DNA of 64,000 nt from Natronosalvus amylolyticus (GCF_024298845.1 NZ_CP101156.1:2232001-2296000); one strand, 5' to 3'. Counted from the stretch's first letter, positions 27,045 through 36,789 are shown. The notes: a model not told the origin generated them from the letters alone. Numbers and translations: made by a program.

Positions 27045-28043
27045 ATGAGTTCGATACCAAAACCAATCAAAGGACGCATTCCAGAACCGGTTCTCGAGCG
27101 GTGGGGGGCAATGACCGACGAGATGGAAACGCTGCCGGGAGCTGTGTACGACCGTATACCTGACCCGATGAAACCTGCGATCAAACACGGCTATCACATC
27201 GTCAGTCCCACAGCCTCCTGGTCGTACCTCAGACGCCGTGAAAGAGCTCGGTCACAGTTTGCCGAGGACTTCTTTGGCCAAGAGCGCTACGATCAACTCT
27301 GGACGGAGTTTTTCGACGAGAGCGATATCGTCGATATTGTGATGAGTGGCCTCGAGGAAGTTGGAGATCAGAAAGTCGTCTTCGATACACATCGAGGGGT
27401 TGCTGCACACGTGTATGCGCTCATCCGGACGTGGAAGCCTGACCGAATTGTCTCGAGCGGGGTCTACAGCGGTGTCGGCACTGCATCGATGCTGCTGGCA
27501 TTACGAGAGAACGAACACGGCACCCTGTATACGGTTGATGATGCCCAGACGCGAGCACAGGCCATCGATGATGGGATGCGAACTGATGGCAACGGAACCA
27601 CTCCTTCTGACGGTACGCGAGCTACAATGCTCGAACACATTGCACGCGGACGACCGTCGTGTTCCGAACACCGCAGCCACCTGCTTCCAGAAGGGAAAGA
27701 ACCGGGATGGATCGTTCCCGATGAACTGAAAGACCGTTGGGTTTCACGGCTGGGGTCACCTCGGGACGAACTGCCGAAACTCTATTCCGAACTCCCCGAT
27801 ATCGATATATATTATCACGATTCGGAGTATTCAACCTCCGGTATGCTGTTCGAATATGAACTCGCGTGGGAATGGCTCAAGCCAGGTGGGATGTTAATCT
27901 CTCCCCACATCGATCGGAACGACGCATTTGAGACGTTCGTAACCGAACGAGAAGCGCCCCACGGCCTGCTTGAGTTTGATTACCTGGCGAGCAGCGAGTA
28001 CGATGTTCCGTGTAGTTGTGGGTACGTCATGAAATCGGCCTAA
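27045..28043 (+). CDS. Class I SAM-dependent methyltransferase, Methyltransf_24 type
   Basis: 332 aa. A variant SAM loop SSGVYSGVGTASMLLALREN (about 136-155) is followed by GTLYTVDDA. Later IDIYYHDSEYSTSGMLFEYE and LKPGGMLISPHI match the O-methyltransferase-like group that acts on cephalosporin-type or sugar substrates. The first 100 residues are an extra N-terminal helix-rich region with MTDEMETLPGAVYDRIPDP. It lies in the plus-strand glycan group, 140 bases before the flippase gene. The exact substrate cannot be read from sequence. Confidence 0.75.
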   Translation: MSSIPKPIKGRIPEPVLERWGAMTDEMETLPGAVYDRIPDPMKPAIKHGYHIVSPTASWSYLRRRERARSQFAEDFFGQERYDQLWTEFFDESDIVDIVMSGLEEVGDQKVVFDTHRGVAAHVYALIRTWKPDRIVSSGVYSGVGTASMLLALRENEHGTLYTVDDAQTRAQAIDDGMRTDGNGTTPSDGTRATMLEHIARGRPSCSEHRSHLLPEGKEPGWIVPDELKDRWVSRLGSPRDELPKLYSELPDIDIYYHDSEYSTSGMLFEYELAWEWLKPGGMLISPHIDRNDAFETFVTEREAPHGLLEFDYLASSEYDVPCSCGYVMKSA

Positions 28044-28183
28044 TACAGTCGTGCTAGCACCGATATCGCCTGACGGCGTTCGAGCTCAAATCAGTTCGTA
28101 GGCAGGTCATTCGAACAGGACGATCACGCCTATGAAACGTTTCACACATCGGAAACCACGGATCAGCCAATGATACACTGACG

Positions 28184-29713
28184 ATGGCAAGCTCTTTCCA
28201 GTCAGCCATCCTGACAGTACTTTTTTCGAAAGTTTCGATTCTCGCATTGAGCGTTCTTTTTACTCCCTTACTCGTTCGCCTGCTCGGACCAACGCTGTAT
28301 GGACAGTATGCAATTATTTTGTCGGTGTTTGCAATCACCGCTATTTTCATGATGTCAGGGACGACCGAAGCGGTTCGAAAATACGTGTCAGAGCAAGACG
28401 ATGTGGAATGGCAAGTCGCCGTAATCAAGCAGACCTATCAGCCAGCGTTTCTCATCGGTATCCTCGCTGCAGTGGCCTTTGCACTTCTTGCCTGGTCGGG
28501 TGTCGTGGCCACGCTTTTCGGGGAGGCGTTCACCCCACTGTTCTATCTTCTGAGCGCATACGCAATCGGTCGACAGCTTAGGGTCCACATTTTGTGGACG
28601 TTGATGGGACTCCAACTCGAGTCGTGGTCCGAGCCGCTCAAGGTCGTCCAGAAAGTGGTATTCGTCGTACTAGCCCTCACGCTTGTATATATTGGGTACG
28701 GTGTAGCCGGCGTCCTCATCGCAGATATTATCACGAGCGTGATGACGGTTTTGATCGGTGGGGTTCTCATCGGTAGACACCTCCCACTCACTGCGTTCCG
28801 GAATCCGCCAACGGTCGATTTGCCGATCAAACAGATTCGAAAGTACGCGGTCAGTACCGTGATATTTTATCTATTTCTTATGTCACTATACCACGTCGAC
28901 GTTCTGTTACTCCAAATATGGGTTGCCGACCGCACAGTTGGCTACTACAAGGGTGCGTTGGTCATTGCCGAGGTGCTCTGGGTGGCACCCCTAGCCGTCC
29001 AATTAGCGCTCTTACAGCGCGTCTCGAGTCTATGGGAGTCCGGTGATATCGAAACGATCGAGGTACGTGCACAGCGGGTGACATACTACGTATTATTGCT
29101 CACATCGCTCCTCGCCCTTGGGGTGGGTGCCCTCGCTTTCGACGTCGTCCCACTCTATCTCGGAGAGTCATTTACACCAGCCATCGTACCGTTGATCCTC
29201 CTCCTTCCAGGGGTACTCGGATTTGCCGTCGCGAGACCGTCACTCGCGATTAACCAGGCCCGACGCTCGTTACGACCACTACTGCTCGCTACCGGAGCGA
29301 GTTCTGTGCTCAACGTATTATTAAATCTGTTACTCATACCGAGGTATGGGATGGCAGGAGCAGCGATTGCAACGTCGATTGGGTATGGGAGTCTGGTTGT
29401 GTTCCAATCCGCTATTGCACGAGACCTGGGCTATCAGCCACTCGGTGGCATCCGATGGGGGCCAACGCTCGCGTCAGTTACCGTCACCGCGGCCGTCATT
29501 GTACCACTCTCGGTAATTATCACATCGCCAGTTCTGTCCCTGCTAATCGTCCCACCGATTGGCGCACTCGTCTTTACAGTGTGTATTTTCGGTCTCGGAG
29601 CGATTACTTTCGACGAACTCCAGTCGCTCGTCGATACTGTCGGAGTCTTACCAACAAGACTCGAAAGGGGATTACTGGTAACGGTTAAACGGGTGACCGA
29701 TCTTAGCAAATGA
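28184..29713 (+). CDS. Oligosaccharide flippase, Wzx/MATE-like (MOP superfamily)
   Basis: 509 aa with about 14 hydrophobic segments. The N terminus (KVSILALSVLFTPLLVRLLGPTLYG) has the Wzx-like LxxRxLGPxxYG pattern. Internal repeats include YAVSTVIFYLFLMSLYHVDVLLL and a late RYGMAGAAIATSIGYG. Such proteins flip lipid-linked oligosaccharides across the membrane (AglR-like in haloarchaeal N-glycosylation, or polysaccharide export). Convergent with the GNAT gene, with 36 bases between stops. Confidence 0.92.
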   Translation: MASSFQSAILTVLFSKVSILALSVLFTPLLVRLLGPTLYGQYAIILSVFAITAIFMMSGTTEAVRKYVSEQDDVEWQVAVIKQTYQPAFLIGILAAVAFALLAWSGVVATLFGEAFTPLFYLLSAYAIGRQLRVHILWTLMGLQLESWSEPLKVVQKVVFVVLALTLVYIGYGVAGVLIADIITSVMTVLIGGVLIGRHLPLTAFRNPPTVDLPIKQIRKYAVSTVIFYLFLMSLYHVDVLLLQIWVADRTVGYYKGALVIAEVLWVAPLAVQLALLQRVSSLWESGDIETIEVRAQRVTYYVLLLTSLLALGVGALAFDVVPLYLGESFTPAIVPLILLLPGVLGFAVARPSLAINQARRSLRPLLLATGASSVLNVLLNLLLIPRYGMAGAAIATSIGYGSLVVFQSAIARDLGYQPLGGIRWGPTLASVTVTAAVIVPLSVIITSPVLSLLIVPPIGALVFTVCIFGLGAITFDELQSLVDTVGVLPTRLERGLLVTVKRVTDLSK

Positions 29714-29749
29714 CCTTCACGCTGTGACAAGTAGGCAACACGGACGGTT

Positions 29750-30409
29750 TTACGTCGACGGCAATGGTGGATGATCAACAAGGGGATCCCAGCGCCCGTA
29801 TCGTTTTACACCGATAGCGGGATGTCCAGCTCGATAGATGCGGAGCGCGCCGTCAGGTTCGAACCCGACAGAGATCATCGAAAACCGAGAGGGGTTCTCG
29901 TACACCGTATCAGTAAAGATGTCTGCATCCGGCACCGTCTCGAGAATACGTATCACCCGCTGTGAAAGAAGGTATTTGTGCCATCCTCGGCCTCGGTAGT
30001 TTTCCTTCGTCCGGGCGTAAAACATCCAGTAGAGATCCATCTCGAGCATCCACTCCGGCAGATGATAGGGCACAGCTGTCGACGATGGAGTGTGAGTCCA
30101 CCCGTACGCAATCCACTGATCGGAATCTGTCGCGATGAGACCCTGGTGACCATCTTCTAATAGTGATGAAAATCGATTTCGTAACTGCTCGTCTTGAATC
30201 ACCCGATCTATCAGTTGGGGTGTAATCGATTCGAGAGAACACTGCTTATCTGGAATCGCTACAGCCGGTTTGCCACCTCGATACCGGTAGACGTAAGATA
30301 GAATGAAAAACTTGCGTACAGCCTGACGGACTGGCTCTCGCCAGAGTAGACTTCGCAGCTCGACCCGTGGCATATTGGAGATAGGAGCCGGCAACCGGTC
30401 GGGAATCAT
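29750..30409 (-). CDS. GNAT family N-acetyltransferase in glycan operon
   Basis: 219 aa. After an N-terminal region, the stretch WMFYARTKENYRGRGWHKYLLSQ has the GNAT acetyl-CoA loop (RGRGW in place of the usual Q/RxxGxG/A). It is followed by DADIFTDTVYENPSRFSMIS, and FEPDG resembles the final strand of the family. Its start overlaps the stop of the FemAB-like gene by ATGA (30406-30409), so the two are translated together and probably modify the same surface molecule. Confidence 0.75.
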   Translation of the reverse strand: MIPDRLPAPISNMPRVELRSLLWREPVRQAVRKFFILSYVYRYRGGKPAVAIPDKQCSLESITPQLIDRVIQDEQLRNRFSSLLEDGHQGLIATDSDQWIAYGWTHTPSSTAVPYHLPEWMLEMDLYWMFYARTKENYRGRGWHKYLLSQRVIRILETVPDADIFTDTVYENPSRFSMISVGFEPDGALRIYRAGHPAIGVKRYGRWDPLVDHPPLPST

Positions 30410-31455
30410 ACCTCTCTAGCCGGTCCCATCCTCGAGACCAGCGACGAGCGATCGCGCAGTGTCGTATACAGGTTCTCGGCAACTTCGCCACCTGGTGACG
30501 AGCGTTTCACTCGATAGTACGTCTGAATATCCGGGCTGAACTTCGCCTTCCACTTGTTGAGGCGTGGCGTGTTGCCACCAACAATCTCGAAAAAAGACAC
30601 TCCTCGATCGAGTGCATCACACATCATGTGCCACTCGAGTAAATCGTTCGCGGGAATGTCGACATCGGGTGTTGCACCACCCACCCAACTTCTGGCGATC
30701 GAACCGTTCTCGAGTAGGACCGTTCCCGTTGCCTTCTCGCCATCGACGCTCAACACGTACGGACGGACAGTTCCCTCGGGAAGCCGGTCGTACAGCTCTT
30801 CGATAAATGTAGTCGGGATAGGTGGCGCCCTACCCTGTTCTTCGTATCGTTCGTGTAACTCATCGAGAATCCATCGAATCTCTCGCTGTCCACCTTGCGA
30901 GATCGTGTACGATGCATCAGTATTATTCCGAACGTTTTGTCGGGCGCTTTTGCTGAACCGAGAGATGACTGCGTCTTTTCCATCACGAAGGTCAATCGTG
31001 TACGTGTACGCCGGTGTGACGTCGAATTCATTCCAGAGAAACGGACGGGCATCATCGTACTGCCACCCCGTCTGGATCGATACGTAGTTGGGACCACGCT
31101 CGTCGTCGATCCACTCGATACACCCTTCGATGAATCGCCTGTGTCTTTTTTCCTGTTTTCGCTGCTTCAGCTGATCCATATGGACAAGTGCCGGCCCGAG
31201 ATTCGGTACCCCAAGTTCTGATGGCGGGGAAAATACGAGCGTGAGCGGCCCCTTTCCAAATTCGAATAATGGAAAGATGCCAACGGGCTCCTCACCTTTG
31301 TAGCCGACCAACGGGTGAAGCGTCGAATCCGTCGCATCCGCCTGTGCTTCAAGGGCATCGTAGCGATGAAACAGGGTGCCTCCAGGAGATCGTTCGACGT
31401 ACGTATCCCACCTATTGCGTTCGTCCGAGTCCAGTGTTGTTATTGTTACACTCAT
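30406..31455 (-). CDS. Second FemAB/CelD-like acyltransferase
   Basis: 349 aa from MSVTITTLDSDERNRWDTYV. It shares the family opening (RSPGGTLFHRYDALEAQADA), the basic mid-motif FSKSARQNVRNN, and the C-terminal HMMCDALDRGVSFFEIVGGN then LNKWKAKFSP with the protein at 24840-25847 and with bacterial FemAB-like GNATs. The frame extends 66 codons upstream, but no relatedness is visible there and the ATG at 31455 aligns with the paralog. Likely transfers an acyl or aminoacyl group to a glycan or lipid intermediate. Confidence 0.85.
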   Translation of the reverse strand: MSVTITTLDSDERNRWDTYVERSPGGTLFHRYDALEAQADATDSTLHPLVGYKGEEPVGIFPLFEFGKGPLTLVFSPPSELGVPNLGPALVHMDQLKQRKQEKRHRRFIEGCIEWIDDERGPNYVSIQTGWQYDDARPFLWNEFDVTPAYTYTIDLRDGKDAVISRFSKSARQNVRNNTDASYTISQGGQREIRWILDELHERYEEQGRAPPIPTTFIEELYDRLPEGTVRPYVLSVDGEKATGTVLLENGSIARSWVGGATPDVDIPANDLLEWHMMCDALDRGVSFFEIVGGNTPRLNKWKAKFSPDIQTYYRVKRSSPGGEVAENLYTTLRDRSSLVSRMGPAREV

Positions 31456-31662
31456 AATCAAACGTCTCTCCTCGTGAGTCTGGTACTCCGTGAGTGAGCG
31501 ACAGATACCACGCCGACACACCATATTGTAAACCCACACGTACACGAGTTTCACCGTCGTAGCCGGAATCGATTCGCCGGTAGTGACCCATTGACAGAAG
31601 GGCCGTGTCGTCATTTCCTGGCGATCATCAATCTGTGTTGGCGATTGGTTCACCGTTCCGTA

Positions 31663-32541
31663 TCAGTCTCCGTATGAGACCTGTCTGGAGAGGGTTTGTT
31701 CATACCAGTCACGGCACGGACCAACCCACGCACCCATCGCTTTCGCCTCGCGAATCAACCGCTCGTAGATCGTTCGATATCCTGGAAACTCCGCCTCGTT
31801 CAGGTACCGTGGGTGCCAGAGAACGGTCATCACTGCCTCGTTTCGAGCGGCTTCCTCGAGTACCTCGAGACACGCCTGCCAGCTTTCTTCGACCGACGAG
31901 TGGCCCTCGAGCAACGGCCGTTCCATGATCGTCAGCGGGAATACGACAAATTCGTCGTCGAATGGACGGAGGACATCGTAGTGGCCGTCGAAGCCGTACG
32001 TTTCGCTCGAGCCCAGACTGGCATCGTACTGGAGGCCGATTTCTCGATGGTAGGCCCACGTTCGGGGCTGCTCGAGATTCAGGTAGTGCTGTCGCCCGCC
32101 AACGATTGGTGCATCTACGAGATCTTCCAGGGCCGCCTTTTCATATCGTAGTCGCTCGAGGTCGTCAAACGATTCGTACGATCCGTGTAAGCCCACCTCC
32201 CAGCCGCCGCGCTCGAGAGCCCCGGTTATCTCGACGATTTCCTCGTCAGTGATGTCGTACCGGCCGGCGAACAGTTGCCAGTTTTTTGGTTGTAACCATT
32301 CCCAGGGGGGCTTCTCCCGAAGCAGGTTTTTCTCGTTGAGGAAGTACCACGACGATCGGACCCCAAGGCGGTCCTCCAGGGCCATCGCCTCCTCGAACTG
32401 CCAGTATGGACGGTCTCGTGAAAAGAACGACGTGAGGTGGCTAGGGTCCCGATCAGAGACGGCATAATAGAGGTGTTGATAGGTCTTGTACGGACGATCA
32501 ACGTCGTGGGTGAGACACAGTGCGAACTCGTAGTCGTCCAT
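31663..32541 (-). CDS. NodB-like polysaccharide deacetylase family protein
   Basis: 292 aa. It begins MDDYEFALCLTHDVDRPYKT; the THDVD at 11-15 supplies the metal-binding/base Asp pair. Further motifs are SSWYFLNEKN, WEVGLHGSYES (H119) and TVLWHPRYL late in the barrel. This is the NodB (CE4) fold used to remove N-acetyl groups from amino sugars, though many archaeal members are uncharacterised. There is no signal peptide, so it would act in the cytoplasm on lipid- or nucleotide-linked sugars. A 207-base gap separates it from the FemAB-like gene downstream. Confidence 0.85.
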   Translation of the reverse strand: MDDYEFALCLTHDVDRPYKTYQHLYYAVSDRDPSHLTSFFSRDRPYWQFEEAMALEDRLGVRSSWYFLNEKNLLREKPPWEWLQPKNWQLFAGRYDITDEEIVEITGALERGGWEVGLHGSYESFDDLERLRYEKAALEDLVDAPIVGGRQHYLNLEQPRTWAYHREIGLQYDASLGSSETYGFDGHYDVLRPFDDEFVVFPLTIMERPLLEGHSSVEESWQACLEVLEEAARNEAVMTVLWHPRYLNEAEFPGYRTIYERLIREAKAMGAWVGPCRDWYEQTLSRQVSYGD

Positions 32542-32617
32542 CCGAGTACCCTACACCCTCGAGGAAAATAATCCACAGTCGTCTCAGATCAGACTGTCAC
32601 TTCGAGGTGAACGATTC

Positions 32618-34444
32618 TCACCGAGTATACATTGCCACCGATCCCGAGTCGTACGGCTTGTTCCGTAACTCGAGGTTCGCCGCCGTGATTTCGTCTTCGT
32701 AGACGTACCTCGAGAACTGAAGCGGCCGTTTCTCGTTTTCGTGATGTCGGAGCAAGACGGTGTCGTACTCGTCGAACATTTCTCCCTCACCGTCGACAGA
32801 AATCCGTTCACATTCCGTTGCCTCGAACGAGCGAAGATACCGACAGGCAGGGCGATCAGCTGCCATCGGTTCCTCGAACGTTGCACCGACGTGCTCGAGC
32901 GAACTGCGTTCGTGTTCGGTAAAGTAGAACGTATAGAACGGGCGCTCGACGATCGGGTTGTCCGAGGCGACGAAGTCGTTCGAAACGGCGGTAAAAGACA
33001 GACACGAGACCAAGACGAGGATCAGGAGAAACGTTCTGATGTTGCCTCGTCGGACCAGTTCGTACAGTCCGTAGCCGCCAGTCAGTGCGACGAACATGAA
33101 GCTGTAGTGGCCGAAGCGTCCGACGTTGACGCCCACGAGTGAGTCGAGTAATAATGTGGGGCCGGGAAAGACGAGCGGAACGATCAGGACTGAAAAAAGC
33201 GCTAACGAGGCAAATGTTGAACGAGACAGCGTTGGCTGTTGGTACCAGAAGAGAAAGCCGAGCAAGAGCAACAGTATCAAAAACGAATAGGGGACGTAGT
33301 TCGCAACCTCCACCCATGGGCTGAGTTCAACACTTTCCGGGCCAGTCGAGGGAGACGGTCCAGTGAACATGCCAATGATCGATGCAGTCAACCTCCCGAT
33401 GATAAATTCGGCCCGATAAAACCAGTAAATGGTCGTGAATCCGGCTGCGACTCCGAGTACGTACGTGTCGATAATAGGCCCTCGAGTATCGAGAAAACGT
33501 TCGATCAACGCTACTCCGGCGAGCAATACGAGGACAAACGGAATCGAAACCGGGTGGTAGATGACGATGGCGACGATCAAGAGCAACACGACGACTCGCT
33601 GAGAATCCGACCGCCTAATCATCAGGGTCAACAAAAGCAGCAAGAACAATACCGATGTAACGCTGCGGGCGATTGAGTACATTCCATAGAAGAGGTACAA
33701 CGGGAAGCAGATCATTACAAAAGCCGAAAAAAGCGCGTATTTTTTGCTGGACAGTACCCGCAAGCCGAGTGCGTACATCCCCAGAATCCCGGCGGCAAAT
33801 ATGAAGCCGCTGAGAAGATACATCGAGGTGTGCGTCTCGACCCATCCACCCGAGAGCAGTGTGGACTCAGCAACGAACACGTGCCATAACGGAAACGGTT
33901 CGTACGTTGGTGAAAGTCCAACAGTCGATCCCGTTTCGAGGACGTGATTTGCATAGGCGATGTGCCCCGAGAGGTCCGTTCGCCCCACGAACAAGGCGTA
34001 GTTTAGCGTGACGCTGAAGACGACAAGTGTGTACGCCACAATCATTTGATACAGGACGACCAGTTCCTGACCGTCGGCCGTGGCCGCCTGAAAGAATGTC
34101 AACGCATACAACACGGCAACGCCAACGTAGAATATGATTGGTCGAACCGAAGTGAGTACAAGAACGACGACGAGAACGGCGAATGTACAGTGAAACAGTA
34201 TTGAAGGAATCCTCCAGTCGAGATCGTACTCAGTAAAGCCGTACGCGTAAGTAGCCGTTCGTGTTTTTCGAACAATAATCGAACCAGCTACCATCGGAAC
34301 CGCAAGATACAGACCCAGTATAGAGAGGTTGGGCTGTCCAATCAGCAGTGGTCCGAGAATACCGAGAACTGCTGCTGTAGGGAGGGCAACAACTCCCACG
34401 CTGTAAAGATGCTCCGGGGCGTCGAAATCACGAGTGAACGACAT
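32618..34444 (-). CDS. Polytopic membrane protein, possible GT-C type glycosyltransferase
   Basis: 608 aa with about 12-14 membrane helices filling residues 15-510, then a soluble C-terminal tail (about 515-608). The first large outer loop, between helices 5 and 6, carries GRTDLSGHIAYANHVLETGS. An acidic residue in the first outer loop is a GT-C feature, and H-x-YANH could serve that role, but no signature clinches the family. In context it could be a lipid-carrier-dependent glycosyltransferase or a polymerase. The tail ends YDSGSVAMYTR. Unrecognised beyond fold level. Confidence 0.7.
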   Translation of the reverse strand: MSFTRDFDAPEHLYSVGVVALPTAAVLGILGPLLIGQPNLSILGLYLAVPMVAGSIIVRKTRTATYAYGFTEYDLDWRIPSILFHCTFAVLVVVLVLTSVRPIIFYVGVAVLYALTFFQAATADGQELVVLYQMIVAYTLVVFSVTLNYALFVGRTDLSGHIAYANHVLETGSTVGLSPTYEPFPLWHVFVAESTLLSGGWVETHTSMYLLSGFIFAAGILGMYALGLRVLSSKKYALFSAFVMICFPLYLFYGMYSIARSVTSVLFLLLLLTLMIRRSDSQRVVVLLLIVAIVIYHPVSIPFVLVLLAGVALIERFLDTRGPIIDTYVLGVAAGFTTIYWFYRAEFIIGRLTASIIGMFTGPSPSTGPESVELSPWVEVANYVPYSFLILLLLLGFLFWYQQPTLSRSTFASLALFSVLIVPLVFPGPTLLLDSLVGVNVGRFGHYSFMFVALTGGYGLYELVRRGNIRTFLLILVLVSCLSFTAVSNDFVASDNPIVERPFYTFYFTEHERSSLEHVGATFEEPMAADRPACRYLRSFEATECERISVDGEGEMFDEYDTVLLRHHENEKRPLQFSRYVYEDEITAANLELRNKPYDSGSVAMYTR

Positions 34445-34807
34445 ACTACTGGTTGTGCAGGCGTCTACGGTTCAACCGGTCAGTCAAAGGCGTCTCTATT
34501 ACACGATTGACACCGTAAATTCCCGTCACCGACGGGCCCACCATTTGCTGCTCAGTATGCTATCCAGATGCAAAAACTACCACTCTACAATCACTTTATC
34601 GAGAACTATCAATTAACAATATTACTTTCGTAGGCATTTTGGAAAAGAGGCGAGAGGGTGAGTTTGTACTCTATAATCGCTCTGTGAACACTATCGAATT
34701 AAAGTATCTCAGTATGCTGGTACTGGACCTCCGAAGACAGGTCCCGATATAAAGGCTGCCCAATATCAGGAGAACGGATATGCGGTGAGCGCCACTCACT
34801 CGAGTTG
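34445..34807. other. AT-rich intergenic region between divergent glycan-locus genes
   Basis: 363 bases with no clear gene. Base composition is markedly more AT-rich than its surroundings (for example around 34590-34640). TATA-like GAATTAAAGTATC lies near 34695 and GATATAAAGG near 34748; either could drive the plus-strand genes that follow. No strong inverted repeat seen. Confidence 0.5.
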
Positions 34808-34996
34808 ATGGTAGTCGAAACCACGTGTTTCGCCAGCGGAAAAACGGTACTTTCCACTGACGGAACACCGGTTGGTCAGTATATCGACCAGGATGTGACT
34901 ATCGAAAACAATCTACCCTCCGTTGTTGCATCCACTGGCCCCGACGGTTTCCAGGATGAGACATCTGAATCTACGAAAAATCTACAATACCTATGA
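34808..34996 (+). CDS. Possible small protein of 62 aa, unrecognised
   Basis: ATG at 34808 (MVVETTCFASGKTVLSTDGT). The only support is a stop (TGA 34994-34996) that overlaps the next gene's ATG as ATGA, and a reading frame free of stops. No signal peptide, helix or known motif. It could be non-coding leader. Confidence 0.3.
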   Translation: MVVETTCFASGKTVLSTDGTPVGQYIDQDVTIENNLPSVVASTGPDGFQDETSESTKNLQYL

Positions 34997-35184
34997 GTGA
35001 TAGATACAACACCCCCGAACCCGGTAGCAGCGACTGGCACGTCCCACTTAACGAAAACTTCGAACAGATTGGGAGCGATATCGACGACCTCGAGGAATCA
35101 GCTCAGTTCTGGGGAGAATACGAACTCGTCTTCGACGACGAAACGCCCGAATCAGACACCTACATTCGCTTCAAGACGGAGTGA
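34993..35184 (+). CDS. Small acidic protein with NTPxxGxxDWxxPLNENF motif, 63 aa
   Basis: MSDRYNTPEPGSSDWHVPLN then ENFEQIGSDIDDLEE. This opening is widespread at the N terminus of haloarchaeal beta-helix and LamG proteins and of some virus tail-fibre-like proteins, where it probably acts as an attachment or trimerisation segment. Here it is a separate small gene. Its stop overlaps a GTG (35181) and lies 5 bases before the ATG (35190) of the LamG protein, so the two are translationally coupled and likely form one complex. Confidence 0.7.
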   Translation: MSDRYNTPEPGSSDWHVPLNENFEQIGSDIDDLEESAQFWGEYELVFDDETPESDTYIRFKTE

Positions 35185-35189
35185 TCTCA

Positions 35190-36788
35190 ATGAGTATTTA
35201 CGTTAATAACGGCGACGGCGAGCGGGAGCTGCGCGAAATAGAGACACCCCATGGTGTCGTCACGAGCGTTTCGGTCAATCACGGTGACGGCGACGGTGAA
35301 CAAACAGTGTGGTCGTCACTCTCGCAAATGGCTCTCCAGTTCGATGCTCGGCAGTTGGCTTTGGATGATGGGGACCCAGTTGCCGAATGGGAAACGACAG
35401 CCGGCGATCTGACTGCCGACCAGTCCAGTACGGATAGTCAGCCAACGTACGTGAGCGATGGTGTTGGTGGAAACCCATCTGTTCAGTTCGACGGCGAGCA
35501 GTATCTCGAGGTAGGGTATTTTGACGAAGACGATATCCTCGAGCAGCCATACACATGGGCAGCAGTCCTCCAACACGACCCAACGGGTGAGTACGATTAC
35601 GTCTTTTACGGAGCTGATGCCGATGAGCGATCGTTCCTCGAGTTCACTCCGGAAAACACTACTAGGCTCTGGGCAGGTGAGCCCGGTGGAATCAAGACCG
35701 GTATTCAGGGTCAGATCATCATCGGCGTAGTCGACGGTGGGGAAAGTGTCTTACATGTCGTTGATCCAGCAACCGGTGAAGAAGAATCGGTAAACGGCGA
35801 TGCCGGGTCGCTTTCTCATGCGGGACTGACAATCGGCGCCCATAGCGATAGCTCACGTGGATTTCAAGGACTTATCGCGGAATTGCGCGGCTATGATCGT
35901 CGCTTGACGTACGATGAACGTGACCAGTTGGTAAGGGGCCTCAAGGAGAGTTGGGAACCAGACTACGAACCAGATACACAGGGGGCTGACGCTACCTTCG
36001 CTTTCGATTTCGACGAACATAGCGACCCCAGTGAGATATATAGAGTCTGGACAGGGGCAGGTGATGCAAAATTCGTCAATTCACCGGCAGTAACTGGAAA
36101 ACAGTCCATGGCGATAGAAATCGAACCAACTGGACAGGGTGGTACGAATGCACATTTCAACCTGGAAGAAGCTCTAGGGTATCAGCCAACAGAATTGTAC
36201 GTCACTTACTGGTATCGGCTGGAAGATGACTTCTACATGGGAAATAACGATCAGATGAAAATCGCCCGAACTGGCCTTTCGTATTCTGCTGGTGGCGGTC
36301 ATTCTGGAGGGGGTAACAGTGAAGGTGATAATGGTTGGTCAGCTGGTATTGTTGCCGCGAATCGATTATCAGGTTCGGGCAACAGCGGACCATACAATAC
36401 GACGGCTTATCTATATCATATGGACGAGTACTCACAAGATGCCGATCGAAATGTTGAGTTTGAAGGCGGCCACCTCTATCCAGGCCAATGGCACTACTTC
36501 GAACAACACATTAAATTGAACACAGTCAGTAACGGAGTTGCCAACAATGATGGAGAGTATCGGTGGTGGATCAACGGCGATCTGATCTATGAGCGTACAA
36601 ACCTACGGTGGACTCACGATTTAGAGAACAACGCCATCGAGTATTCCGGACCGTACATTGGTTACGGTGGCGGAGAAGAATCACCACAATACCAAGAAGT
36701 CTACCACGACGAACATCGAATATTTGTCGATGCAGACGTCCCCACCCCGGATAAGCGACCACTCTTCACCGAGACTAATCGACAATAG
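35190..36788 (+). CDS. LamG-like plus polysaccharide-lyase-14-like protein
   Basis: 532 aa from MSIYVNNGDGERELREIETP; a GTG three codons earlier is also possible. Residues about 45-255 form a LamG/concanavalin-like jelly roll (VQFDGEQYLEVGYFDEDD, FQGLIAELRGYDRRLT). About 262-525 resembles a polysaccharide-lyase-14-type jelly roll (ELYVTYWYRLEDDF, GQWHYFEQHIKLN, GEYRWWINGDLIY, EVYHDEHRIFVD). No signal peptide, Tat motif or CTERM is visible, which is odd for a carbohydrate-active protein. Coupled to the 63-aa gene before it; ends 1 base before the convergent DUF354 gene. Binding or cleaving a surface polysaccharide is an inference. Confidence 0.75.
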   Translation: MSIYVNNGDGERELREIETPHGVVTSVSVNHGDGDGEQTVWSSLSQMALQFDARQLALDDGDPVAEWETTAGDLTADQSSTDSQPTYVSDGVGGNPSVQFDGEQYLEVGYFDEDDILEQPYTWAAVLQHDPTGEYDYVFYGADADERSFLEFTPENTTRLWAGEPGGIKTGIQGQIIIGVVDGGESVLHVVDPATGEEESVNGDAGSLSHAGLTIGAHSDSSRGFQGLIAELRGYDRRLTYDERDQLVRGLKESWEPDYEPDTQGADATFAFDFDEHSDPSEIYRVWTGAGDAKFVNSPAVTGKQSMAIEIEPTGQGGTNAHFNLEEALGYQPTELYVTYWYRLEDDFYMGNNDQMKIARTGLSYSAGGGHSGGGNSEGDNGWSAGIVAANRLSGSGNSGPYNTTAYLYHMDEYSQDADRNVEFEGGHLYPGQWHYFEQHIKLNTVSNGVANNDGEYRWWINGDLIYERTNLRWTHDLENNAIEYSGPYIGYGGGEESPQYQEVYHDEHRIFVDADVPTPDKRPLFTETNRQ

Positions 36789-36789
36789 A

